DNA from: Parasegetibacter sp. NRK P23
Lineage (GTDB): Bacteria; Bacteroidota; Bacteroidia; Chitinophagales; Chitinophagaceae
Length of the DNA: 64,000 bases
Direction: 5' to 3'
Assembly: GCF_023721715.1 (NCBI RefSeq)
Contig: NZ_JAMDLG010000001.1
Coordinates: 499,889-563,888 of the forward strand
The stretch's first letter is position 1. Each line of letters starts with the position of its first letter. The notes beneath the pieces were generated by a model. The model had not been told where the DNA came from. It was given only the letters and a program-made list of their open reading frames with translations, and made no database searches. Both the position numbers and the translations under genes were made by a program. Below are positions 34,945-44,300 of this stretch, piece after piece.

Positions 34945-36981
34945 TCAGTTTTTACGTTTTACAGCTTCTGTTACTTCAAAAGGCTTGTACGGGCTAAGGT
35001 TGAAAGTGACGTTCCCGTTGGAATCGTTGCTCTTATCTCCCGCTACTTCAGCCGTAAGCGTGTACTTAGCAGATGGATCATAGCTGTCTGTTTTTAAGGA
35101 ATAGAAGAACATATTCTTTTTGAATGGAATCCCCCGGAACTTATCGGCCAGCGCTTCATGCGGATCAGTGGACACAACAACCCCGTCTTTCAATAACCTT
35201 ACATGCTTTACTTTCAGAAATGAACTTCCCTCCGTAAAAAAGAACCCGACCTGCACGCGACCATTCGCATATACGTTCGCCGTTACATCCCATTCCAGGG
35301 TCTTGAACGTAGTACTGATCTGCGCTGGTCGCCAATTGCCTACGATATACCCTCCTTCTTTAAAGTAGTCCACTTTCAGCGCGTCCAGACGCGGGTAGTG
35401 AAAATAAAGTCGCTCCTTAAAATTGCTGAAGTCTTTTTGTGATGGCATACTCCACGCGGTTTCGGCCAGGGCCAGCAGGCGCGGGAAGTTCTGCACATTA
35501 ATATCCTTCACTTCCTGGGGAACAGCGGGCCACATGTTCGCCTGAACACCCAGTACGTATTGCTGTTCGTGGTTGTTTAATCCTTTATGCGGGTCATAAG
35601 CGTACACATCTTCAAGGCGGTTAGGACCGGAATAATTGAGGTCGGCCATGGTTCCATCGTGACGGGAATGCTGCTGGATATCGAAGTACATCGGACCCGT
35701 GGGTGTGGCCACCGCATAAAAGCCGTGTTGCGCCGCCTTCTTCACCGCGCCCTCACCCAGCCAGGCCATAATGGCCGTGGAGTTGGGCAGGTGCTCCACA
35801 TCGGCGAGGATATCGTTCCAGCCAATGGGTTGCTTTCCCTTTTTCACAATGATCTCGCTTACACGCTGCACGAAATAACTTTGCAACTCTTCCACCCGTT
35901 TCATATTCCTCGCTTTCATAAAAGCCTGCACATGTGGTTCGTTCTCCCAAAGCCGGTGCACCACTTCATCACCGCCAAAATGAATGTATTTTGAAGGAAA
36001 GAGCGCCGCCACTTCTGAAAACACATCATCCAGGAAAGTATATACTGCTTCCTTAGTGGGATCCAGCGGATTGGGCGTGAACTGGAAACCCCAGTAACTC
36101 CAGGAATCCATGAACGGGATTACATAGTCCGGATCACGCTTTTTGTTCACCCCAAGTTCGGGATAGTTAATGATGATGGGCCAGCAATGCCCCGGCACAT
36201 CTATTTCAGGAACGATCGTAATGTTGCGTTCCGCGGCGTAGGCGATCAGTTCTTTAAGTTGCGCCTGCGTATAATAACCACTTCTTTCAGACGGCTGCCC
36301 ATGCTTTGCGGGGAATACCGTTGCTTTTTCTGAAGTAAGCGCCGGGTGCTTTTTGATTTCAATCCGCCAGCCCTGATCGTCGGTAAGGTGGAAATGAAGC
36401 GTATTCAATTTGTACAGCGCCATTACATCGAGGTACTTCTTCATCACTTCCATGCCATAAAATGTGCGGCTCACATCCTGCATGTATCCCCGCCATCCAA
36501 AGCGGGGCGCATCTTTGATGTACAAAGCCGGAAGCTTAATACCCGGCAATTTTGTTCCATTCTCCTTTTCAACGGCAGGCGGCAGCAATTGCCGGAGAGA
36601 TTGTACCGCATAGAATATGCCTTCCCTGGTTCGCGCAATGGCAGTTACTTTTTCAGGGGTTATCTGAAGTGTGTACGCCCCTTTAACGGTATCAGGAAAA
36701 TCTTTCGAAACAATAAGGTGAATGGTATTTTTTGATGCCTTAGCTTTCCGTTGAATGGAAAGCTTCATTCCCGCACCGCGCTTAAGCATATCCGTGAATA
36801 GAGATGCGACCGGAACAGCTTCGGGAGAAGAAATAATTTTTGTTGTTGGACCGAGTTGAAAGAACCCTTTATCCTGAACTATGGACAAGGGTTTTGGAAT
36901 GATATGCACTGAAACCTCCTGTGCATATAACCCTGTACAAGATAAAAGAATAACACTGAAAAAGAGGATACGTTGTACCAT
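34945..36981 (-). CDS. Beta-N-acetylhexosaminidase, GH20, secreted
   Basis: A 678-residue enzyme with signal peptide MVQRILFFSVILLSCTGLYA-Q. A GH20b-like N-terminal domain (about 25-155) precedes the catalytic (beta/alpha)8 domain with WRGYMQDVSRTF, HFHLTDDQGWRIEI, VPEIDVPGHC and the Asp-Glu pair in YIHFGGDEVVH, which perform substrate-assisted catalysis. The C-terminal region of about 130 residues is beta-rich. It removes terminal GlcNAc or GalNAc from glycans or chitin oligomers. The ATG was placed at the signal peptide, since the upstream extension of 23 codons is unlikely. Confidence 0.93.
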   Translation of the reverse strand: MVQRILFFSVILLSCTGLYAQEVSVHIIPKPLSIVQDKGFFQLGPTTKIISSPEAVPVASLFTDMLKRGAGMKLSIQRKAKASKNTIHLIVSKDFPDTVKGAYTLQITPEKVTAIARTREGIFYAVQSLRQLLPPAVEKENGTKLPGIKLPALYIKDAPRFGWRGYMQDVSRTFYGMEVMKKYLDVMALYKLNTLHFHLTDDQGWRIEIKKHPALTSEKATVFPAKHGQPSERSGYYTQAQLKELIAYAAERNITIVPEIDVPGHCWPIIINYPELGVNKKRDPDYVIPFMDSWSYWGFQFTPNPLDPTKEAVYTFLDDVFSEVAALFPSKYIHFGGDEVVHRLWENEPHVQAFMKARNMKRVEELQSYFVQRVSEIIVKKGKQPIGWNDILADVEHLPNSTAIMAWLGEGAVKKAAQHGFYAVATPTGPMYFDIQQHSRHDGTMADLNYSGPNRLEDVYAYDPHKGLNNHEQQYVLGVQANMWPAVPQEVKDINVQNFPRLLALAETAWSMPSQKDFSNFKERLYFHYPRLDALKVDYFKEGGYIVGNWRPAQISTTFKTLEWDVTANVYANGRVQVGFFFTEGSSFLKVKHVRLLKDGVVVSTDPHEALADKFRGIPFKKNMFFYSLKTDSYDPSAKYTLTAEVAGDKSNDSNGNVTFNLSPYKPFEVTEAVKRKN

Positions 36982-37072
36982 ACTGCCGTAGATCAAAAAA
37001 ATCAGATAATGCACTAATTTATGCAATGGCGGCAGTGATAAAACACGCAATGGTTTGCGTGAAATTTCCGTA

Positions 37073-37690
37073 TCAGACCAGGCTCATCTGCGTGGCGATC
37101 CTCACCAGCAGGGCGGTATTCTTTGCCCCGAGTTTCGCGAGCAAACTTTTTCTGTGCGTATCCACCGTGGTAACGCCAATAAACAACCGTTCGGCGATCT
37201 CACTGTTGGTAAGCCCTTCCGCGATGAGCGACAGCACTTCTTTTTCCCGGCGGGTGAGTACGGGCACACCAGGATCTGGCGCGGCCCGCAGGGCGCGTGC
37301 CGCTTCGTGGCTGAAATATGTTTTTCCTTTGGCCACACACTGAATGGCCTCCAGCAGTTCTTCCCGGGAAACATTCTTCAGCACGTATCCACTGGCGCCA
37401 TGCTCCATCATTTTCTGGATGAAACTGGGTTGGTTGAACGTGCTCAGTCCAAGAATGAATACGGAGGGGTATTGCTTTTTAACGGCGGCGCATAACTCTA
37501 TGCCGCTTTTATCGGCCAGATTAATATCCATAAGAACCACATCCGGAAGGTGTTGCTGCAGGAAAGACATACAGGACCCGGGAGAAGTGGCATGGCCAAC
37601 AAGTTCTATGGCCGGCTCATGCTGCAGCAAAGTGCGGATGCCTTCTATCACCATGTAATGGTCGTCTACTATGAATACTTTTGTTGTCAT
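37073..37690 (-). CDS. NarL/LuxR-type response regulator
   Basis: A 205-residue two-component regulator: receiver domain with phosphorylation site D55 in VVLMDINLADKSG, switch T84 and K105, then a LuxR-type HTH (LTRREKEVLSLIAEGLTNSEIAERLFIGVTTVDTHRKSLLAKLGAKN). Its start overlaps the kinase stop by four bases (ATGA), so the pair is co-translated. Confidence 0.96.
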   Translation of the reverse strand: MTTKVFIVDDHYMVIEGIRTLLQHEPAIELVGHATSPGSCMSFLQQHLPDVVLMDINLADKSGIELCAAVKKQYPSVFILGLSTFNQPSFIQKMMEHGASGYVLKNVSREELLEAIQCVAKGKTYFSHEAARALRAAPDPGVPVLTRREKEVLSLIAEGLTNSEIAERLFIGVTTVDTHRKSLLAKLGAKNTALLVRIATQMSLV

Positions 37691-39642
37691 GCAATAGGAA
37701 TTTCAATCAGCACTGAAGTTCCTTTACCGGGTTCAGACTGCACATCAAGTTTTCCCTTCAGGTAATCGACACGGCTCGCGATGTTGCTCCAGCCGATGCC
37801 GCGCGCAGCGCGGATGATCCCCGTATCAAATCCTTTCCCATCGTCTTCCACAGTAACGGATATGCCTTCATTGTTGCGCACCACCTGCACCAGGGCTTTT
37901 GTGGCGGCGGCGTGTTTCAGCACATTCCCCACCAGTTCCTGCACGATGCGGTATACCGCGATGGACGTATTGGAATCTACTTCCGCCTGCTCCAGTCCGA
38001 TGGACTGGTATTGCAACGCAATACTTCCCGACTGGTTGATGTCTGCACAAAAATCTTTCAGCGCCGCATCCAGGCCGAATTTCACCAATGCTTCAGGCAT
38101 CAGGTTGTGGGCCACGCGCCGCATTTCGTTGATAGAACTGTCCAGCATATCTATGCCGCGTTCAAATGCCTGCATATTTTCAGGCGTCATCACAAGGTTC
38201 CCTTTCATGGTATTGAATGAATATTTTATGCCGGACAACATTCCTCCCAGGCCATCGTGAAGGTCCTTTGCCAGGCGGGTTCTTTCTTTTTCTTCCCCTT
38301 TTAACACCGCTTCCGTAGCAGCGAGTTGTTTTTCGGTCTGCAGTTCATTGATGCGCTTCTGCTGCAACGCCTGTTTGTGGCGGTAGTTCCTGTAAAGCAG
38401 CAGGATGATGAGCATTAGCGCCAGGGCGCTCCCCAGCAATATATAATTGAGCGTATTCTTCTGCCGCATACGGAGTAACTGGATCTGCTTTTCGGCTTCC
38501 AGTTGTACGATCCTGCTCTCTTTCTTTTCGGTCTCGTACTTTTTCTCCAGGTCCGAAGACTGTTGTGAAAGCACTTCCTGCACCATCTTTTCAAGCTCTA
38601 CTATCATTTCATCATCGTAATCCATGCCCTGATCCAGCCTCCCTTCAGCATAAGCAATATGGGTAAGGAGCCTGAGGGAAGAAATGCCTTCGAACCTGAA
38701 ATTGTATTTTCTGCTGGAATCGAGCGCCATCTGCGCGTACTTTTTTGCTTCCGCAAAGTTGCCGGTCTGAAGTTCAACGATACCCAATCCCCGGATCACA
38801 CCGGTTTCACTTTCCTTCATACCAACAGCCTTAAACAGGGGCCAGCTCTTTTCCAGGTAAAATTTCACCCGGGGATAATCTTTTTTCTCCAGGGCAATGC
38901 CACCCAGGTTCTGGTAAACAGTGGACTGAATCCTGATGTCCTGCTCTTCCATACCAATCTGCAAAGCATCCTTCAAAGCGTTCGTCGCTTCATCTAAACG
39001 TTTCAGCGAAACATAGTTCATGCTCAGGTTGATGAGTGCGGTGGCCTGCATGGTCCTGAACCCGTTCTTTTTTGCCGCGGCCAGCGCTTTTTTACCGTAT
39101 TCTTCCGCCTTATCGTATTGTGCACGACGGTAATAAAGTATCTGCAAGGCATCGTCCAGTTGCACTAATAAATAAGGGGTAGCCTTTCGCTCCACAATGG
39201 GCCTGCCTTTCAGACAATATTCGATCGCTTTTTCGAATTGCCCGTTATCACGATAGCTTACGCCGATATTAAAGAGAGAAATTCCGATATTAAGTGAATC
39301 CTTCATTTTTTCCGACACTTTCAACGCCGCGTTCTGGTAATGCAAGGCCGAATCGAAATTGCCCTGGATGAGGAAGGTATTGGCATAGTAGGTATTAAAA
39401 AGATAAATACCGTGGTCATACTTTAGTTTTTCGCTGAGTTCCCGGGCCATCACCAGGTACTTCCTTCCATTGGCAGGATCACTTCCTTCGTAGGTTTCTC
39501 CCAAACGGATGAGGTGAATCACTTTCGATGTATCTTCTTTCAGCTTTGGTAGCGCTTTCAACATACTATCTGTTTTTACATTCTGTCCCAACAAACAGAA
39601 ATGCAGCAGATAACCAACAATGCTCAGCAGAATTTTTCGCAT
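37687..39642 (-). CDS. TPR-containing sensor histidine kinase (HisKA_3 type)
   Basis: A 651-residue kinase with signal/anchor start, TPR repeats over about residues 35-345 (typical FNIGVSYRDNGQFEKAIEYCLKG), a coiled segment, one membrane helix (NYILLGSALALMLIILLLY), another coil, then the HisKA_3 dimer/phospho-acceptor helix with H462 in KDLHDGLGGMLSGIKY, and a C-terminal HATPase domain with DDGKGFD and RGIGWSNIASRV. The TPR part would be periplasmic. This is the common Bacteroidota partner of NarL-type regulators. The signal is unknown. Confidence 0.94.
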   Translation of the reverse strand: MRKILLSIVGYLLHFCLLGQNVKTDSMLKALPKLKEDTSKVIHLIRLGETYEGSDPANGRKYLVMARELSEKLKYDHGIYLFNTYYANTFLIQGNFDSALHYQNAALKVSEKMKDSLNIGISLFNIGVSYRDNGQFEKAIEYCLKGRPIVERKATPYLLVQLDDALQILYYRRAQYDKAEEYGKKALAAAKKNGFRTMQATALINLSMNYVSLKRLDEATNALKDALQIGMEEQDIRIQSTVYQNLGGIALEKKDYPRVKFYLEKSWPLFKAVGMKESETGVIRGLGIVELQTGNFAEAKKYAQMALDSSRKYNFRFEGISSLRLLTHIAYAEGRLDQGMDYDDEMIVELEKMVQEVLSQQSSDLEKKYETEKKESRIVQLEAEKQIQLLRMRQKNTLNYILLGSALALMLIILLLYRNYRHKQALQQKRINELQTEKQLAATEAVLKGEEKERTRLAKDLHDGLGGMLSGIKYSFNTMKGNLVMTPENMQAFERGIDMLDSSINEMRRVAHNLMPEALVKFGLDAALKDFCADINQSGSIALQYQSIGLEQAEVDSNTSIAVYRIVQELVGNVLKHAAATKALVQVVRNNEGISVTVEDDGKGFDTGIIRAARGIGWSNIASRVDYLKGKLDVQSEPGKGTSVLIEIPIA

Positions 39643-39803
39643 ACAGAAATTTAAAGAAAAAAGGATGCACTACAAATAACGTGTTTTCCGGAGCAATAAC
39701 GTCTCCCCTTTTTCCATGATTTAAAAGCAGCAGAAATCCTGTTTTTGGGGGATAGGAACGGGCGGTGGGCGAAGGTACTTTTACCGCAATAAATCAAACA
39801 ACC

Positions 39804-40850
39804 ATGAAACGATCTTTCCTCTTCGGCGCGCTCCTGTTTTCCGGGTTCCTTACGGCAGAAGCAAGGAGCTGGCGCATCAACAATAACGCGGGCGTGAACG
39901 CCGACTTCACCACTTTCAACGCGGCGGTGAACGCAGCCGGCGTTCAGGACGGCGATACAATTTACCTTGAACCCAGTGCTATTGAATATACCACCGGAAG
40001 TATCTCTGTAACGAAAAGACTTACCGTAATTGCCGCCGGTTATTTACTTGATCCTTCCAACGGCACTTATCCGGGTAATCCTGGTTTACAACTGCACACC
40101 TACGATACACGCCTTGCTTTCTTTCGTTTGGCCAGCGCCGCGAGTGGTAGTAAGTTCTTAGGCGTTACCATCGCCGGTTCAGTGTATATGAACGGGGCCA
40201 GCAATATTGCTTTTGAAAGATGTCTTTTCGGCGGTGGACTTTATTTTGAAAACGGCACCAACAACAATACAACGGTGAGGAAATGCTACCTGAACGGTGC
40301 GGCCATCAGTTCCAGCCTGAGTGCCACCATCACCGGCTTCGTATGTGAGAACAGCATCTTCAACTCGAACGCACACATCAATTTACCGAACCTCACTGGC
40401 ACAGACAATATTGTAAGGAATAACAGTATCGCTAACGCGTCTAATTCCTTCACACTGGTAAATACTTATTTCGTGAACAATATCGTGGGCACTTTTTCCC
40501 AGAACTCGCTCACCAACTGTACCATCAAAAACAATTTCTTTCAGGTGAACCAAACCTTGCCCGGCACCGCTACCAATAACCAGGTGAGCGCGAACATGGG
40601 AGATATTTATACCGCCACCGGCAGCTTCGATGGAAGGTTTACATTGAAAGCCGCCTCTCCGGCTATTGGCGCGGGCCTTACCGTAGGGAGCGTGGCAAGT
40701 CCGGATTGCGGGGCGTTCGGCGGAACGGATCCTTACAAGCTTTCGGGCATTCCGAATATTCCGACTATTTATCAGTTGACGGTGCCGGTGTCAATTCCTT
40801 CGGGGAGTGCGACAATGAATATTACTTTCAGTGCGAGGAATAACAACTAG
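39804..40850 (+). CDS. Secreted right-handed beta-helix protein
   Basis: A 348-residue protein with signal peptide MKRSFLFGALLFSGFLTAEA and a repetitive parallel beta-helix body: asparagine-rich turns such as GSVYMNGASNIAFERCLFGG, TVRKCYLNGAAI, FVCENSIFNSNAHI and IVRNNSIAN. It resembles polysaccharide-binding or pectate-lyase-fold proteins, but no catalytic residues are evident. There is no T9SS sorting domain. It is divergent from the two-component pair and upstream of the giant T9SS protein, whose function may be related. Confidence 0.78.
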   Translation: MKRSFLFGALLFSGFLTAEARSWRINNNAGVNADFTTFNAAVNAAGVQDGDTIYLEPSAIEYTTGSISVTKRLTVIAAGYLLDPSNGTYPGNPGLQLHTYDTRLAFFRLASAASGSKFLGVTIAGSVYMNGASNIAFERCLFGGGLYFENGTNNNTTVRKCYLNGAAISSSLSATITGFVCENSIFNSNAHINLPNLTGTDNIVRNNSIANASNSFTLVNTYFVNNIVGTFSQNSLTNCTIKNNFFQVNQTLPGTATNNQVSANMGDIYTATGSFDGRFTLKAASPAIGAGLTVGSVASPDCGAFGGTDPYKLSGIPNIPTIYQLTVPVSIPSGSATMNITFSARNNN

Positions 40851-41342
40851 GTAACCCCCAATTGCGAGGAACGAAGCAATCCCACCTCGCAACCCCTGCA
40901 CACAAAAATGCGGTTCTTCATGACGCTCTTTATATGATATTTCCCACGCAACCGCTTTGTGCTTCCTGCTTCGTCCCTCGCAGTTCGTCCCTCGCAGAGG
41001 CGAGTAGGTTATTTTTTTCACGCAACTGCTTTGTGCTTCGCACTTCGCAGCGCAAGGGAGCTAAGACGCAAAGCGTTGAGTAGTTGGCGGGAGGTTGATC
41101 TGAAGAAGGTTTTTTTTCACGCAACGGCGCAACGACGCGGGGCGTTAAAAAGTTGGTGAGCACTTTTTTTGCCAGGTAGGATTGGCAGGAATATTTTAGG
41201 CAGCATGCTTTTTTGCATGACAATCTTTTCTCGCGGAAGCGCACCACTTCCTTCATCGCAGGCGCAACGATTAAGGTATTGCCAGGTTCTTCACATCTTA
41301 TAAACCGCGATTGCCACACAATCACGGCCCAAACCCATTTAC
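40851..41342. other. Intergenic region built from dispersed repeats
   Basis: This 492-base gap holds no gene-like frame. It contains two copies of CACGCAACCGCTTTGTGCTTC-type units (about 40945 and 41019, one mismatch), the exact 19-mer repeat near 41120, and looser relatives (AAGGGAGCTAAGACGCAAAG, GGCGCAACGATT). No clear TAnnTTTG promoter is visible for the downstream giant gene within it. Confidence 0.6.
41120..41138 (+). repeat. 19-bp dispersed repeat, copy 3
   Basis: An exact copy of CGCAACGGCGCAACGACGC, preceded by a T-run and CA as in the copy near 7.8 kb. Confidence 0.75.
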
Positions 41343-44300
41343 ATGAAAAAGTATTTATACACGATAGTGTTGCTGGTATGCAGCGTGTTTGCGTATGCAC
41401 AGGACCCGGAATATGCGGCAGCACCGGCTGCGGCGGGAAATATTACGGCAGCGGAATATTTTATTGATACCGATCCGGGGTTCGGAGCGGGAACGCCGAT
41501 AGCCATTACACAGGCGGTCAATATCAGCGCGATGAACGCTGGGATAAACGTGAGCGGGTTAAGCAACGGCATTCACCGGTTATACATAAGAGTGAGGAAC
41601 ACGGAGGGAAGATGGAGCCTTACACACGTGCATGATTTCCTTTACGACCAGGATATCGTTTACCAAAGCACACCTTCCGCGGCGCTACCCATTGTGGCCG
41701 CGGAATATTTTATAGATACAGATCCCGGTGTGGGGGCCGGAACGTCCATTACCGTAACACCTGGTGTTGCACTACAGGATGTGGCCGTAGTGGTGAACGT
41801 TGCCGGTTTAACGAATGGCACGCACCGCCTTTACCTGCGCACACTCAACCAGGAAGGCGCATGGAGCATTACGCAGGTACGTGATTTTATCGTCGATTTC
41901 GACGCCGGTTACCCACCCGCACCTTCCGCAGCACAAAATATTGTGGCCGCGGAATATTTTATTGATACCGATCCGGGTACGGGAGCTGGAACCGCGGTGC
42001 TTATTACGCCGGGTACTGACATTAATAACATTTCAACTTCCATTAATACAGCAGGCCTATCATTGGGCACGCACCGCCTTTACCTCCGCACACGCAACCA
42101 GGAAGGAAGCTGGAGCATCACACAGGTGCGGGACTTTATCGTGGATGCCGATCCGGGTTATCCCTCCACACCACCAACAGCGCAAAACATTGTAGCCGCA
42201 GAATATTTTATAGATACAGATCCAGGCACCGGAGCAGGAACGGCCATCAACATAACGCCGGCTACCGATATCAGTAACCTGACGGTAACTACGAACACCG
42301 CAGGATTGAGCCTCGGCACCCACCGACTGTACATCAGGATACGCAACAATGAGGGAAGCTGGAGCATGGTGCAGGTGAAAGATTTTATTGTGAATGAAGA
42401 CATCTCCTATCCTGCAACACCTGCCACACCACAAAACATTGTGGCGGCGGAATATTTTATAGATACCGATCCGGGCCAGGGCGCGGGAACAATGATCCCC
42501 ATAACACCAGGTACGGACCTGAGCAATATTTCCACCAACATCAATACCTCCGGACTGAGTAACGGTAACCACCGCATCTACCTGCGCACCCGCAACCAGG
42601 AAGGCGCCTGGAGCATTACCGCCACCGCGGAGTTTTATACGGACCAGATGGCCCTTTCCTCCGATACCCTTCATTATACAAATGTTCCGGAGAATACGAT
42701 CTCGGAACAGGAACTGGTTGTTACCAACAACAGCGCCACCAGTCAAAGCATTCAATCCATCACCATCGGGGGTGTATTCAGTACATTGCGCAGCGCGCCC
42801 ATTATTATACCCGCGCAATCCTCCGATACCATACGCATCCGGTTCCAACCCAATGCAGCCGGTACATTCACTGATTCTATCGTACTCACTACCACCGCCG
42901 GACGTTACAGTGCCGTATTGCAGGGAACAGGCATCGCCGCCACCGCCAGCTGGAGCATAGAACCCGCAGGCGGACACCAGTTTGGCAATATCGCGACAGG
43001 ATCAGGCGCAACCTTCAACTTCACCATCCGCAACACGGGTAACCTGCCCGTTGTGTTCGGAAATGTAGCATTCAGCGATCCGGCGTTTACCAGCAACGTT
43101 TCTACCGGAACTACCATTGCGGCAAACGGAACCATGGTACTGCCCGTAACCTTTACACCGGGAAGCGTAGGCAATTTCTCGGCCCAACTCAAAATCACCT
43201 CCACCACCAATGGTGTGGATTCAGTGACCACTGCGGTAAGCGGCAGCGGTTATACGCCCGGTGCGCCTCCCGCACTGCAATACCTGAACAACGCGACTTA
43301 CAACAATGCGGGCGTTTCACCCGCCACAGGACAAACCGGCGACTTTACTTACCGCATCCTGTACCAGCATCCCAACAACCTGGCACCGCAACCCGGACAC
43401 CCCCGCCTGGGCATCGACCTGAACGGGGACCAGGATTTCAACGACCTGGATGAAGGGATTTTTAATATGGTGAAAGAAGGCAACAGCAACGATTATACGA
43501 CCGGCGTAGTATACACCTACACGTTCACGCACCAAATCAACAATACCACCGCCGGCTATAAGTTTTTCGCCACAGATGCCAACGGCAATACCTTTGAAAC
43601 CACCTACAAAACAGGCCCCCTGGTAACGGATGAAACCACCGACCTCCGCATCTTCGCCAACAACATCAGCTTCAGTAAAAACAATCCCGGCCCCGGAGAT
43701 GTATTCACCGTTACCGCCACCATACTCAACAGTACGGTAGTGCCGGTAACCAATGTGCCCATCTCCTTCTACCGCGACACCATCCTTATCGGCAACGGTA
43801 CCATTCCCGCTATCGGTGGAAACTCCTCGGCTACCATCACGCATACCTTCAGTTTTCCGGCCGATGGCTTCTATCCCATCAAAGTATGGATCGACAGCAG
43901 CAATACGCTTGGAGAAACCAATGTACTCAACAACTACGCCATCAGGCCCGTAACGGTGGGCACGCCCGCATTACCCGGTGGTATCATCGTGAACACCTCC
44001 GCATCTCTGCAGCAATGTCCGCAACTGAAAGCGCTGATCACAGGAACGGCCACCTATGATGGCTTCGGCAGTAATATACCCGTGGCCGGCGCGGAAGTAA
44101 GCATCTTCTACGGAACGGATACTTTCTATACCACCACCAACGCTTCGGGCCAGTTCAGCTTCCTGCATTCCGGCATTTCCTGCGGCGGCAACTTCAGTTA
44201 CTACGCCCAGGTTACAGACTTCACTTTCACGAGCGCGCAAAAATATTACAGTCTGGCCGTACCCTGCCCCACTACCAACCCCTGCGTGCAACCACCTTCC

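Noticed and set aside
41451-42695. CRISPR-like array suggested by regular repeats
   Set aside because: The repeats are 249 bases long, in frame and coding, with no unique spacers. No CRISPR array or cas gene was seen anywhere in the window.
42060-42977. 305-codon open frame on the minus strand in the giant T9SS gene
   Set aside because: It arises from the periodic repeat DNA and has no gene-like features.
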